Below are positions 8,039 to 16,808 of a DNA stretch of 36,090 bases, piece after piece. Under the pieces are notes generated by a model. That model did not search any database. It was not told the DNA's origin and worked only from the letters and a program-made list of their open reading frames with translations. The first letter of the stretch is position 1; every line of letters starts with the position of its first letter. This stretch comes from Bdellovibrionaceae bacterium UBA2316. Its GTDB lineage: Bacteria; Bdellovibrionota; Bdellovibrionia; Bdellovibrionales; Bdellovibrionaceae. The translations under genes were made by a program, and so were the position numbers. The DNA is taken from positions 11,699 through 47,788 of the forward strand of contig DDVI01000136.1 of the NCBI GenBank assembly GCA_002345205.1, in the 5' to 3' direction.

Positions 8039-8638
8039 GTGTCGACACCATTACCTCTGTGGAAACAGAACCTCCCAATGCAGTTAACCATGAGCCGCGT
8101 GTACGTGGTTCCGATAGTTATTTTGTGCCTAAATCAATCACGCTTTTTCTTTTCAATTGTTGCTGCTGTTTTGTTCATTTTAGCATCGATCACCGACTAT
8201 TTTGATGGCTACTACGCTCGAAAATGGAAGCTCGTCAGCAATCTGGGCAAATTCATGGACCCAGTCACCGATAAAATCCTTGTCTCGAGCGTTTTAGTTT
8301 TTTTAACATTCCTAGGTTTCATCGACCCTTACGTAGTTATTCTATTGACGGTTCGTGATACGTTTATTGGTGGTATCCGTGCAGTGGCTTCTGCCGATCA
8401 AATTATAATTGACGCTAAGCCGTCGGGTAAGTGGAAGGCAGGTCTTCAAATGGGCGCCATTCCTGCACTTATCTTGGGGAAATCATACCACGGTCAATAC
8501 GAAGCGGATTTTTTCAACGATTTGTTTTTAAGAGTGGGGCAAATTGGGTATGTGGTTCTTTGGATCAGTTCAATTTTAAGTATTGTCAGCGCAATAGAAT
8601 ATTATAACATCTACAAAAACGGTGTGGTTAAAAAGTAG
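8039..8638 (+). CDS. pgsA: CDP-diacylglycerol-glycerol-3-phosphate 3-phosphatidyltransferase
   Basis: Makes phosphatidylglycerol phosphate in the inner membrane. The CDP-alcohol phosphatidyltransferase signature DG-x2-AR-x8-G-x3-D-x3-D is complete: DGYYARKWKLVSNLGKFMD followed by PVTD. Several hydrophobic helices surround it, and the length of 199 is typical. The GTG start at 8039 gives an N-terminus (PLPLWKQNLPMQLTMSR) like other PgsA proteins; an ATG 13 codons in is possible. Only 31 bp (or about 95 bp with the shorter thioesterase start) separate it from the divergent thioesterase. The next small gene starts 5 nt after its stop. Confidence 0.93.
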   Translation: MSTPLPLWKQNLPMQLTMSRVYVVPIVILCLNQSRFFFSIVAAVLFILASITDYFDGYYARKWKLVSNLGKFMDPVTDKILVSSVLVFLTFLGFIDPYVVILLTVRDTFIGGIRAVASADQIIIDAKPSGKWKAGLQMGAIPALILGKSYHGQYEADFFNDLFLRVGQIGYVVLWISSILSIVSAIEYYNIYKNGVVKK

Positions 8639-8643
8639 GATTT

Positions 8644-8793
8644 ATGCTTAGATATTTACAACCTTCATCTTGGTTTTTTATATTTTTGGCTCTTTTATTG
8701 AGCTTATATTTTTCTACGAAATTGCAAGGTGGTCGTCGCTCGGCCCCGATGATGAAAGTGAGCCCGGCGTCACTCGTTAGCTTCGGCCAATAG
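8644..8793 (+). CDS. 49-residue single-pass membrane protein
   Basis: A short ORF that is easily overlooked. It begins 5 nt after the pgsA stop, with TAGGA (overlapping that stop) as a Shine-Dalgarno 4 nt before the ATG, so it is likely translationally coupled to pgsA. The protein has one hydrophobic segment (WFFIFLALLLSLYF, about residues 10-23) and then a basic, polar tail ending KVSPASLVSFGQ. No family recognised. The coupling and the well-formed membrane segment argue that it is expressed; conservation would settle it. Confidence 0.55.
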   Translation: MLRYLQPSSWFFIFLALLLSLYFSTKLQGGRRSAPMMKVSPASLVSFGQ

Positions 8794-8832
8794 GTTTAGT
8801 ATTCGATGTTTTACCCAGTGGGAGTTTCTAAT

Positions 8833-9345
8833 ATGGCGAAAATCACTTTAAAATTCAATTTAACTAAATACTTGATACGAGCACACCTCCTTCGCGAATT
8901 TTTGATCCTTTTTCTTATTGGGACATCGATAACACTCTCGGGTTGTGAAACTTGGGGCGTTTTACAAAGCCTTATTGAGCCGCCCAAGGTCGATGTTAAA
9001 TCGGTCGACATTGGCAATGTTGGTATGCAAGGCATTGATCTAGAGGTTAATTTAGCCGTTAAAAATCCAAATTCAACTGCACTGAATATCGATAAATTTA
9101 AATATGATTTAAGCATCGGCGACAGTTCTTTATTCAGTGGTGTTTATGATAAAAAAGTAGAACTAAAATCAAAAGATACAACGCTTGTAATGATTCCTGT
9201 TCGCTTAGATTACGCTTCAGCGAAAGCGGCCGTTGAAAATTACCTATTTAAGTCAATTCGTGACTACAAATTAAAGGGCTCACTTTCTAGTGGCTCCTTC
9301 ACAGTTCCTTTTGATGATTCTGGTAAAATCGAAATTAAAAAATAG
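8833..9345 (+). CDS. LEA type 2 (LEA14-like) lipoprotein
   Basis: Outer-envelope lipoprotein with a WHy/LEA14 domain. The ATG at 8833 has GGGAG 8 nt upstream and gives a lipoprotein signal peptide ending in the lipobox ITLSGC (Cys38). The mature domain shows the typical pattern VDIGNVGMQGIDLEVNLAVKNP, where the NPN motif (KNPNS) is the family hallmark, followed by the KYDLSIGDSSLF strand. Family members are desiccation- or stress-linked; the role in bacteria is poorly defined. Its stop codon abuts that of the convergent cpaF gene with no intervening base. Confidence 0.85.
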   Translation: MAKITLKFNLTKYLIRAHLLREFLILFLIGTSITLSGCETWGVLQSLIEPPKVDVKSVDIGNVGMQGIDLEVNLAVKNPNSTALNIDKFKYDLSIGDSSLFSGVYDKKVELKSKDTTLVMIPVRLDYASAKAAVENYLFKSIRDYKLKGSLSSGSFTVPFDDSGKIEIKK

Positions 9346-10491
9346 TTAGCCGGTGAGCTTAATTTTGTGTTCGGGATTGAAAAATTCCGGACTCAATTTC
9401 AATTTAGGGTTCTTTCCGTTGGTCACAAATCGCGGGATGTACCCCGTCGATTTAAACGCGTTGGTCCCAGGATCGAATTCAAAAATTCGTTCAGTTCGAT
9501 ACTGCTCGCCTACATTTTCTAATACTTCCACAATTTCAACAATACGTCGGGTTCCGTCATTTGCACGCGCCGCTTGTACAATAATATTTATCGTAGAAGC
9601 AATATCCTGACGTACCGATGACACAGGAATATCGTTAGCTCCGCGCAATACCATAGCTTCGATACGACGTAAGGCATCGTGGGCCGAATTTGCGTGTAGA
9701 GTGCTCATACTGCCGTCGTGACCGGTATTCATCGCCACTAACATATCCATCGCTTCACCGCCGCGAACCTCGCCGATAATAATTCGATCAGGTCGCATAC
9801 GAAGCGAATTTTTTAATAAATCTTTGATATCAAATTGGACTTCGCCCACAGATGAACGACACTCCATTTTCACTTGGTTTTTAACTGATAATTGTAACTC
9901 GCAGGTGTCTTCGATCGTAACAATGCGTTCGCGCGCAGGAATAAATTGCGATAATAAATTTAGTAAAGTCGTTTTACCGGATCCAGTTCCACCGCTGACA
10001 ACTATATTTTGTCGAGTCAGCACGGCTTGATTTAAAAAATAAAGCATTTTTTCGTCAAAGGCACCATGATGAATTAAATTATTATAATGGATCATCACTG
10101 GCGAGAATTTACGAATTGTGATGGCAGGCCCTTCAATACTTATCGGTGGCACCACGATGTTTATTCGCGATCCATCTGCTAACTTTGCATCTAAAAAAGG
10201 ATTACGACGGTTGAGTTCACGCCCAACACTGACGGCTAACGCCAGTACGAAACGCATAAAATGATCAGGGTTATCAAACTTACCCTCTGTTTCTTCGATC
10301 ACGCCCTTACGCTCGACAAAAACCCGATCGTAGCGATTAATCATGATCTCTGTTACAGAGATATCATTCAAAAATTTACGGATCGGCCCAGCTTCATTTT
10401 TCCAATCAACTGGTGCTGCCCCTTTTTGCGGTAAATTTGCCATACGGAACGAATTCGGCTTTTTTCCAGGCAAACTAAATAAGACCAGCAT
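9346..10491 (-). CDS. cpaF: CpaF/TadA-type secretion ATPase, solitary
   Basis: Type II/IV secretion ATPase of the CpaF branch, which powers Flp/Tad pili. All motifs are intact: Walker A SGGTGSGKTTLL (Lys about residue 173), Asp box TIEDTCEL, Walker B RIIIGEVRGGEAMDML and the His box TGHDGSMSTLHAN. The protein is 381 residues from the ATG at 10491; an ATG at 10443 (MANLPQKG) is also possible, and the frame stays open to 10752 across the cyclophilin gene, which is probably coincidental. Neither start has a clear Shine-Dalgarno. CpaF usually has an N-terminal extension or helical domain of more than 100 residues; here it is short. No other tad/cpa gene (cpaE, tadB, tadC, flp) is in the window. 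Confidence 0.88.
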   Translation of the reverse strand: MLVLFSLPGKKPNSFRMANLPQKGAAPVDWKNEAGPIRKFLNDISVTEIMINRYDRVFVERKGVIEETEGKFDNPDHFMRFVLALAVSVGRELNRRNPFLDAKLADGSRINIVVPPISIEGPAITIRKFSPVMIHYNNLIHHGAFDEKMLYFLNQAVLTRQNIVVSGGTGSGKTTLLNLLSQFIPARERIVTIEDTCELQLSVKNQVKMECRSSVGEVQFDIKDLLKNSLRMRPDRIIIGEVRGGEAMDMLVAMNTGHDGSMSTLHANSAHDALRRIEAMVLRGANDIPVSSVRQDIASTINIIVQAARANDGTRRIVEIVEVLENVGEQYRTERIFEFDPGTNAFKSTGYIPRFVTNGKNPKLKLSPEFFNPEHKIKLTG

Positions 10492-10509
10492 CTTATCTAG
10501 ACTCAAGTA

Positions 10510-10538
10510 TTGACAGATTCCACCTCGAGCCTTAGGTT
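10510..10538 (+). promoter_or_regulatory. Possible promoter for the cyclophilin gene
   Basis: A perfect TTGACA (10510-10515) is followed after 17 bp by TAGGTT (10533-10538), a poor -10 box. It is placed 20 bp upstream of the cyclophilin ATG and overlaps the 5' end of cpaF. The -35 match is good and the -10 weak, hence modest confidence. Confidence 0.3.
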
Positions 10539-10558
10539 TTCTACCAAGGAGAACATTC

Positions 10559-11185
10559 ATGTTTAAAATTGGGATTTTACTATTTTTCACTACCTTCGCA
10601 TGGGCAGCTAACGAAACACCGGCTAAGGAAACAGAAACTAAAGTGGCAGCTAAAAAAACTACGGCAAAAAACCCAGTAGTTGAGATCAAAACAAACAAAG
10701 GCGTGATCGTTGTCGAATTGGATAAAGAAAAAGCTCCTAAATCTGTGGACAACTTTTTGGTGTATGTAAAAGATAAATTCTACGATGGTACAATCTTCCA
10801 CCGTGTAATTGATGGTTTCATGATTCAAGGAGGCGGCTTTAAAGACGACCTAACCGAAAAAGACACAAAAGATCCCATCAAAAACGAGGCGGATAACGGT
10901 CTTAAAAATGACAAGTACACAATTGCCATGGCTCGCACCAGCGATCCACATTCGGCATCCGCGCAGTTCTACATCAACGTTAAAGACAATGGTGCCCTTA
11001 ACCATCGTGAAAAAACTCCAGGCGGCTGGGGCTACGCTGTTTTCGGAAAGGTAACGAAAGGAACAGACGTTGTAGATAAAATCAAGGGTGTTAAAACAGG
11101 CGTAAAAAATACTCCGGGCGGCATGCCGATGGATGACGTTCCACTTGAAACTGTGAAAATCGAAAGCATCCGTTTAAAGAAATAA
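10559..11185 (+). CDS. Periplasmic cyclophilin-type peptidyl-prolyl isomerase
   Basis: Catalyses cis-trans isomerisation of proline bonds in exported proteins. A signal peptide (MFKIGILLFFTTFAWA, cleavage after AWA) precedes a Lys/Ala-rich linker and a cyclophilin domain from about residue 38. Hallmarks are VVELDKEKAPKSVDNFL, the active-site strand FHRVIDGFMIQGG (Arg, Phe, Met and Gln of the catalytic pocket) and MARTSDPHSASAQFYIN. AAGGAG lies 7 nt before the ATG. The total of 208 residues is slightly longer than E. coli PpiA because of the linker. Opens divergently against cpaF. Confidence 0.93.
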   Translation: MFKIGILLFFTTFAWAANETPAKETETKVAAKKTTAKNPVVEIKTNKGVIVVELDKEKAPKSVDNFLVYVKDKFYDGTIFHRVIDGFMIQGGGFKDDLTEKDTKDPIKNEADNGLKNDKYTIAMARTSDPHSASAQFYINVKDNGALNHREKTPGGWGYAVFGKVTKGTDVVDKIKGVKTGVKNTPGGMPMDDVPLETVKIESIRLKK

Positions 11186-11203
11186 ATTTTAACTGAGGCT
11201 ACT

Positions 11204-11425
11204 TTGACGGAACAAGAACCAGCAAAACCGAGTGTCCTAAAAGACTTTTTAGTTGTCTTTTTAGGACCTACGATCGTGAACAAAGTGTTTATGGTTTACT
11301 TTGGTTTACAGTACGCGAATTACCCAGGTGATGGTTATGGCTACGGACTTGTAGCCACAATCATTATCCTTTTTCTTACGATGGGTCGACTCATCTGGAA
11401 ATACAGACACATTCAAGATCCGTAA
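11204..11425 (+). CDS. Small two-helix membrane protein of unknown function
   Basis: 73 residues from a TTG start that has TGAGG 6 nt upstream, 18 bp after the cyclophilin stop. Two hydrophobic stretches (about residues 13-33, DFLVVFLGPTIVNKVFMVYF, and 47-62, YGLVATIIILFLTMGRL) are separated by a Gly/Tyr-rich loop (YPGDGYGYG) and followed by a basic end (WKYRHIQ). No family recognised. It may be co-transcribed with the isomerase. The stop codon abuts that of the convergent M14 peptidase. Confidence 0.65.
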   Translation: MTEQEPAKPSVLKDFLVVFLGPTIVNKVFMVYFGLQYANYPGDGYGYGLVATIIILFLTMGRLIWKYRHIQDP

Positions 11426-13114
11426 CTATACCGTCACGGTCTGTCGGACGACACCGCCCTTAAAATAATTAATTTCAAAAGTAAATTTACCATGACCCTG
11501 AATAATCCAACTTAACTGTTGCTCATACTCATGACTAAATCCCGTTCCGAAGAATGGGGATATACGTGGATTGCTATCTGAAAATCCTTTTAAATGATGA
11601 ATAGATTCTGCAGCCGGCGCTGAGAGAATTTTTAATTCACCCGATGTAGCACTGAGGGATGTTTTACACAGTGGTTTATTTATAATTTTAACTTTCAACG
11701 CTTGTGCAGATCCATAGGTAGGAAAATACCCGGTATTCTTAACGACAACAGTTACCTTAGACGTATTCCCCTCAATAGGTTCCACCGCAATCGAATCAAC
11801 CTCAACCAACGGAGCCATTCTTGATACAGCAAAACTTCCTTCGAAAACATTTTCAATTTCTTTTGCCAAGAATTTAATAGGTGGATTTGTTAAAAAGAAG
11901 GCTGTTTTAAAACCGCCAATTTCAACTTTACCTAACTGCGGATGATCATAACTGGTCCACTCTTTAAAGTACTCGTTACGCTTTAGATTTTCTTTTGCCC
12001 AATTTAACAACTTAACCATATTTTCAGTCGACAAAGTTTCATATTTCTCTACGGCTTTTTCCCATGACATTCCAGCATGCTTCCAAACATCCCAGTATTC
12101 GATCGTCATCCCCATGATTCCGAGGTGCAAATAATACCATTCATCAAAAGTTCCAGGAAGAGGCTGTCCTGGAACGTACACGAAATCATCACCCCCCGAA
12201 TGAACGGTGTAATCGGTAGTCTTCTGCAGCAACTCACCAATCATTTCGCTGCGCATGCGATCTTCTAATGGAACAGACGCTTCTGGAATGTTCGCTGGCG
12301 TTTTAATTATAAAGCCACCATACGTATGATACGAGTTCGACGCGAAAATATTTTTTCGTGAACGAATGGCCTCGGCAACCGCACGAGTTTCTGGAAACTC
12401 CAGAGGCAACGTCCCAGCCCCTTTTTGAATTCCCTCTGGCGCAAAGAACGAAGGCGACTGCCTGTTGAAATCATAACCAAAATCGTAATTCTTAGTTTTT
12501 TTAAAACCATCAAAATTAGTCCAAGTTCCTTCTGGAACCACTTGATAGTAACTTTCTGATTCAAAGGGAAAGTCACTCGCGTCGCGAGGAACCAATACTC
12601 CAGGATGGCCAGCTAATTCTTTAAACGGCCCGGCCTTATCTTTCCAACGCATTAAGGTAATTTCGCCATCGCCGTCTAAATCTTGGCGTTTAAAATTAGA
12701 ATACTCGTGAGCCATTTCCAGCGGTGTAGAGCGATACGAATTCGACTCTTTAAAAAACGCCCGCGCACCATCAGGTGAAAATCGCGGAATCAGATAATAA
12801 GTCATCTTTTTCATCAGCTCTTTATGTCTGTCCGCATAGGGATGCTTTTCGTCCAGGAGACGTTCGATAAAAAACACTACCCCTTGCGTCCCAGTCACTT
12901 CACTGGCGTGAATGTTAGCATCAATCCAGAACGCCGGTTTTTCCGAATGATGTTTGTATTCTTTGTCCGTCAAAGTCACAAGATAGATATCTTCACCTAA
13001 TGAACTTTTCCCAATCGATTCAAAATCAAAATACCGTCCATGCTTTTCACGAGTGGTATTCAAAAAACTCAAAAGTTCATCATTATCTAAATATTTCTCA
13101 CACGACGTATACAT
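11426..13114 (-). CDS. M14 family zinc metallocarboxypeptidase
   Basis: Zinc exopeptidase or related hydrolase of the carboxypeptidase A family. The HxxE zinc motif is in WIDANIHASEV (His69, Glu72), the third zinc ligand is the His of SNSYHTYGG, and the catalytic Glu is in MTIEYWDVW. A DLDGDGEITLMRW segment, frequent in this subfamily, precedes the catalytic half. A C-terminal domain of about 150 residues is predicted beta-rich (KVTVVVKNTGYFPTYGSA), probably an accessory sandwich. ATG 13114 is chosen because GGAGAG lies about 7 nt upstream; an in-frame ATG at 13138 lacks one. No signal peptide is visible with either start, so the enzyme may be cytoplasmic or exported by a non-Sec route. 562 residues. 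Confidence 0.9.
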   Translation of the reverse strand: MYTSCEKYLDNDELLSFLNTTREKHGRYFDFESIGKSSLGEDIYLVTLTDKEYKHHSEKPAFWIDANIHASEVTGTQGVVFFIERLLDEKHPYADRHKELMKKMTYYLIPRFSPDGARAFFKESNSYRSTPLEMAHEYSNFKRQDLDGDGEITLMRWKDKAGPFKELAGHPGVLVPRDASDFPFESESYYQVVPEGTWTNFDGFKKTKNYDFGYDFNRQSPSFFAPEGIQKGAGTLPLEFPETRAVAEAIRSRKNIFASNSYHTYGGFIIKTPANIPEASVPLEDRMRSEMIGELLQKTTDYTVHSGGDDFVYVPGQPLPGTFDEWYYLHLGIMGMTIEYWDVWKHAGMSWEKAVEKYETLSTENMVKLLNWAKENLKRNEYFKEWTSYDHPQLGKVEIGGFKTAFFLTNPPIKFLAKEIENVFEGSFAVSRMAPLVEVDSIAVEPIEGNTSKVTVVVKNTGYFPTYGSAQALKVKIINKPLCKTSLSATSGELKILSAPAAESIHHLKGFSDSNPRISPFFGTGFSHEYEQQLSWIIQGHGKFTFEINYFKGGVVRQTVTV

Positions 13115-13217
13115 TACAGCTCTCTCCGACTGAGCCATTTTTCTACGGAAAAAGAAAAAGGTCAGCTGCTAGGTTTTTGAAACGCGCCTAGCCAAGGCTG
13201 TGTCTCTCTGAATGCAA

Positions 13218-13243
13218 ACGCGGGAATCTTTCGATTCCCGCGT
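13218..13243 (-). terminator. Hairpin terminator after the beta-oxidation operon
   Basis: A perfect 11-bp stem (13218-13228 with 13233-13243) and a TTTC/GAAA tetraloop, 32 bp beyond the fadJ stop. GAAA-type loop and GC-rich stem are terminator-like. The T-run on the minus strand is short (TTTGC), while on the plus strand it is CTTTAATTT, so it may work in both directions. Confidence 0.7.
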
Positions 13244-13274
13244 CTTTAATTTGGAGTATTGGCCAGAGAAAAAT

Positions 13275-15434
13275 CTATTTATTGTAGAACGTTTTATTGT
13301 CTTTAGCCATTGCGTTTAATGCGCCCATTGGTTTTAACCGAGGGGCATTTCGTTGCATTGAGTATTGTTCAAGAGCGTTAGCTATATTTTGCGAACCAAC
13401 ACTGTCTGCATAACGACATAGACCGCCACGGAATGGAGGAAAACCTGTTCCCATAATCATGGCTAAATCAACTTCGTCTGGTGTATCTACGATGCGGTCT
13501 TCATAAAGAGCCGACGCACATTCGTTGATCATAGAAAAAATGCCTCGTTCGATACATTCTTTTTCAGACAGCGGATTCGTAGGGGCCGATAATCCCATAT
13601 CTGTGTACATAGTTTCATCGGGTTCTAAACGCTTGCCTTCCGCCGAGTATTTATAGAAACCTTTTCCATTTTTCTTACCTAACCGGCCTGATTTCGAGAT
13701 TTTTTCCATTACGTCTGGAACTTGCACGCGCGCACCAAAGGCTTTGTTAAAAATCTTCACTACTTTGATACCAACATCTAAACCTACTTCATCCATCAAA
13801 GCTAATGGGCCCATAGGCATGCCGAAGTTTTTCACGTACCAATCATCCATCGTTTTGATATCCATTCCTTCTTGGAACATGAATGTAGCTTCATTCAAGT
13901 ACGGAATTAACAACCGATTCACAAGGAAGCCCGGTCCGTCTTTTACAACCACCGGCATTTTCCCCATTTTCTTAGATAATTCAAAGATAGTTGCGATCGT
14001 TTCATCGCTGGATTGCGGACCGCGAATAACTTCAACTAGTGGCATTTTATCCACAGGATTGAAAAAGTGCATACCCGCAAAGTTTTCTGGTTTTGGGTGC
14101 GCTTGACCCATTTCCGTTACGCTTAATGAAGATGTATTAGTAACGATGATCGCATCTGAGCGCATTTGTCCCGCCGTTTCCGCGATCACTTTACGTTTGA
14201 TATTCATATCTTCAACGATGGCCTCCACCACAACGTCGAGTGTTTTAAACCCTTCATAGCCTAACCCACCCGAAACTAAATCCATTTTTTGTTTAGCTTG
14301 GAATTTATCGATCACGCGTTTTTTCACAAGCTTAGCCCAAATATCTGAAGCGTGCTTGTAAGCTTTATTTAGAGCATCGTGATTAATGTCTTTTACGCGC
14401 ATGTGGATACCTTTGTCCGCACCGATGTAGGCAATACCGCCACCCATTGTACCCGCACCCAGGACACCGACCGCTTTTACATCTTTAGCTTTGGCCGAAC
14501 TGCCCGCAGGCAAGCCCGTTTGTTTTTTAACCATTTCCGTTAAATAGAAAACGTGAATCAAATTTTTAGAGACATCCGTTAACGCCATTTCACCGAAATA
14601 TTTTCGTTCGATATCCAGCGCCTTTTGACGATCACTCATTCCATACGTTTCTTTGATGACCTGTAACGCCGTAATCGGAGCTGGGTAATGACCCTTTGTC
14701 GCTTTTAATGTCGCCGCTTTTGCTTTACTGAAGACGACACCACGACCCAAACCACCTTCTAGAATTTTAGCCACCAAACCTTGAGGCTGGAACGTCTTTC
14801 GACGCTTACCCGAGCCCTCTTTGATTATCTGATTCGCCCATTTTAATGTTTCCTCTTCGAGTATAGACTGATGAACCAGTTTATCCACCAAGCCCGCTTT
14901 CTTAGCTTTTTTACCGTTAAGCAACTTACCCGCTAAGATTATATCAAGGGCCGCCTGAATACCGATGGTACGAGGTAATCGAACGCAGCCACCAAAACCG
15001 GGAATGATACCTAACTGAGTTTCAGGTAGACCAATACGAGTGGACGGATCTTCCGATGCGATTCGGTAATCACACGCAAGGATCAACTCGCAGCCACCGC
15101 CCGCACACGCACCATTGACAGACGCGATCGTTACTTGGGGCATATCCTCAAGCAAATTGAAAATATCTTGACCACCCTTAACAGCTGTTTCCACGGCCTC
15201 TTTTGTTTTTAGGTTTTTAATTTCTTCAATATCCGCGCCAGCCACAAAAATTTTTGGCTTAAGGGACTTAATAATGAAAACTTTCGCTTTCGATTTTGAA
15301 ACTTCATCAATCACGTCTTTGAAGCGATTCATTACTACAGTGGAAAGCTTATTTACCTTCTCACCTTGAAGATCCATCTCTAGCGTTGCGATATCACCAT
15401 TGTATTTTACTTTGAAACTGTCTTGCATGCTCAT
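13275..15434 (-). CDS. fadJ: Trifunctional-type fatty acid oxidation alpha subunit (enoyl-CoA hydratase/3-hydroxyacyl-CoA dehydrogenase)
   Basis: Performs hydration and NAD-dependent oxidation of enoyl-CoA in beta-oxidation. Residues 1-200 form the crotonase domain with catalytic glutamates in ACAGGGCEL (Glu116) and IGLPETQLG (Glu138) and the oxyanion loop AGADIEEI. The NAD-binding loop VGVLGAGTMGGGIA is near 322-335, and the dehydrogenase His456 is in MHFFNPVDKMPLVEV. A C-terminal duplicated dehydrogenase domain follows. The total of 719 residues fits FadJ/FadB; FadJ-like is chosen by the partner thiolase, which is FadI-like in length. It lies 18 bp after fadI. Confidence 0.95.
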   Translation of the reverse strand: MSMQDSFKVKYNGDIATLEMDLQGEKVNKLSTVVMNRFKDVIDEVSKSKAKVFIIKSLKPKIFVAGADIEEIKNLKTKEAVETAVKGGQDIFNLLEDMPQVTIASVNGACAGGGCELILACDYRIASEDPSTRIGLPETQLGIIPGFGGCVRLPRTIGIQAALDIILAGKLLNGKKAKKAGLVDKLVHQSILEEETLKWANQIIKEGSGKRRKTFQPQGLVAKILEGGLGRGVVFSKAKAATLKATKGHYPAPITALQVIKETYGMSDRQKALDIERKYFGEMALTDVSKNLIHVFYLTEMVKKQTGLPAGSSAKAKDVKAVGVLGAGTMGGGIAYIGADKGIHMRVKDINHDALNKAYKHASDIWAKLVKKRVIDKFQAKQKMDLVSGGLGYEGFKTLDVVVEAIVEDMNIKRKVIAETAGQMRSDAIIVTNTSSLSVTEMGQAHPKPENFAGMHFFNPVDKMPLVEVIRGPQSSDETIATIFELSKKMGKMPVVVKDGPGFLVNRLLIPYLNEATFMFQEGMDIKTMDDWYVKNFGMPMGPLALMDEVGLDVGIKVVKIFNKAFGARVQVPDVMEKISKSGRLGKKNGKGFYKYSAEGKRLEPDETMYTDMGLSAPTNPLSEKECIERGIFSMINECASALYEDRIVDTPDEVDLAMIMGTGFPPFRGGLCRYADSVGSQNIANALEQYSMQRNAPRLKPMGALNAMAKDNKTFYNK

Positions 15435-15452
15435 TTTAGAATCCTCAGTCTA

Positions 15453-16808
15453 TTAGTTTTCGTTTTCGATAATGATTGATCCACCTTGACCGCCACCGAT
15501 ACACAGAGTCGCTAGTCCGAACTGAACACTACGACGCTTCATTTCGCGCATCAAAGTTAGAGTGATACGAGTTCCCGTTGTTCCAACCGGATGGCCCAGC
15601 GCGATCGCTCCGCCGTTCACGTTTAGAATTTCAGATCTTAACTCGCCTACTTTTTGCGATAGGCCTAGCTTGTTTTTTGCAAACTCATCTGAATCAAATG
15701 CCTTCTGGCATGACAGAACTTGAGCCGCAAATGCTTCATTCAATTCTACCAAACCCATGTCTTTTAGTTGAAGTCCCGCCCGTTTCAATGCGACCGGCGT
15801 AGAATACACTGGTCCTAACCCCATACGTTCGGGTTCTAAACCAGCAAAACCATAGGATAAAATACGCGCCATTGGTTTGTAGCCAAGTGCCTCTGCTTTT
15901 TCACGTGACATCAATAACAACATCGCAGCGCCATCCGTGATTGGGCACGAATTACCAGCCGTGATTGTTCCTGTTTCTTTATCAAAGAATGGTTTTAGTT
16001 TATTTAAGGCTTCGATCGTTTGAGTCTCACGAGGACCGATATCATCGATGATCGTTTCTTTATACTCCGGCGCTAATGAAACTGGTGCAATTTCTTCACG
16101 AAGTTTTTCTTTAGCTGCCGACGCTAACTTATGGGAACGTAGCGCAAATTCATCTTGAGTTTGACGAGACAAACCCCATTCCTTCGCCAGGATTTCCGCT
16201 GTTTGCCCCATGTTGATCCCAACAAACGGATCCGTCAGACCTTGCATAACTGCCGCAGAGGGCATCAATTCATTACGCATATCGCCTGATAACATCGCCT
16301 TAATTTGTTTAAGATCTGTTTTAAATAACTTCCACAACAAAGGCAAAGCCTGCGAAGGGCCTTTAGCACGCGGAAGATCCATAAATATTTTTTGGAATTT
16401 TTGCGGCATTAAGATCGGCATTTGAGACATATTTTCAGTCCCGCCCGTAACAACAACATCCATTGTTCCGCTGCGAATTTTCTCAAAACCGTTAGAAATA
16501 CTTTCTAACGCCGAAGCGCAGTTTCTGTGTACTGTATACGCCGATGTTTTTTGAGGAATACCCGCACCCAAGGCAACCACGCGGGAAATGTTTACCGCAT
16601 CCGGTGGATTACCTGTGTTACCAATAATCACCTCATCGACTTCATTTGTATTTAGATTTGTTTTTGCAAGAACAGCTTTTAAAGCCACCTTACCAAGATC
16701 AGCTGGATGAACCGCGGAAAATTTATCACCCGATTTAACGAACGGAGTTCGAAAACCCTCTACAATAACGACATCACGAGGCGATTTAGCTTTTGAAGCT
16801 CCCGACAT
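15453..16808 (-). CDS. fadI: Acetyl-CoA acyltransferase (beta-ketothiolase)
   Basis: Thiolytic last step of beta-oxidation; the beta subunit of the complex with the downstream fadJ product. Nucleophilic Cys97 is in VHRNCASALESI, the catalytic His406 in NGGAIALGHPVG, and the second Cys436 in LCIGGGQGG. At 451 residues it is longer than FadA (about 390) and close to FadI (436). AAGGAG precedes the ATG by 7 nt, and this Shine-Dalgarno is buried in the leader hairpin described separately. Confidence 0.94.
   Translation of the reverse strand: MSGASKAKSPRDVVIVEGFRTPFVKSGDKFSAVHPADLGKVALKAVLAKTNLNTNEVDEVIIGNTGNPPDAVNISRVVALGAGIPQKTSAYTVHRNCASALESISNGFEKIRSGTMDVVVTGGTENMSQMPILMPQKFQKIFMDLPRAKGPSQALPLLWKLFKTDLKQIKAMLSGDMRNELMPSAAVMQGLTDPFVGINMGQTAEILAKEWGLSRQTQDEFALRSHKLASAAKEKLREEIAPVSLAPEYKETIIDDIGPRETQTIEALNKLKPFFDKETGTITAGNSCPITDGAAMLLLMSREKAEALGYKPMARILSYGFAGLEPERMGLGPVYSTPVALKRAGLQLKDMGLVELNEAFAAQVLSCQKAFDSDEFAKNKLGLSQKVGELRSEILNVNGGAIALGHPVGTTGTRITLTLMREMKRRSVQFGLATLCIGGGQGGSIIIENEN

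Noticed and set aside
10492..10752. N-terminal extension of cpaF with hydrophobic segments
   Set aside because: It is the reverse complement of the well-supported cyclophilin gene; the hydrophobic text is an antisense artefact of its Lys/Ala/Thr-rich linker.
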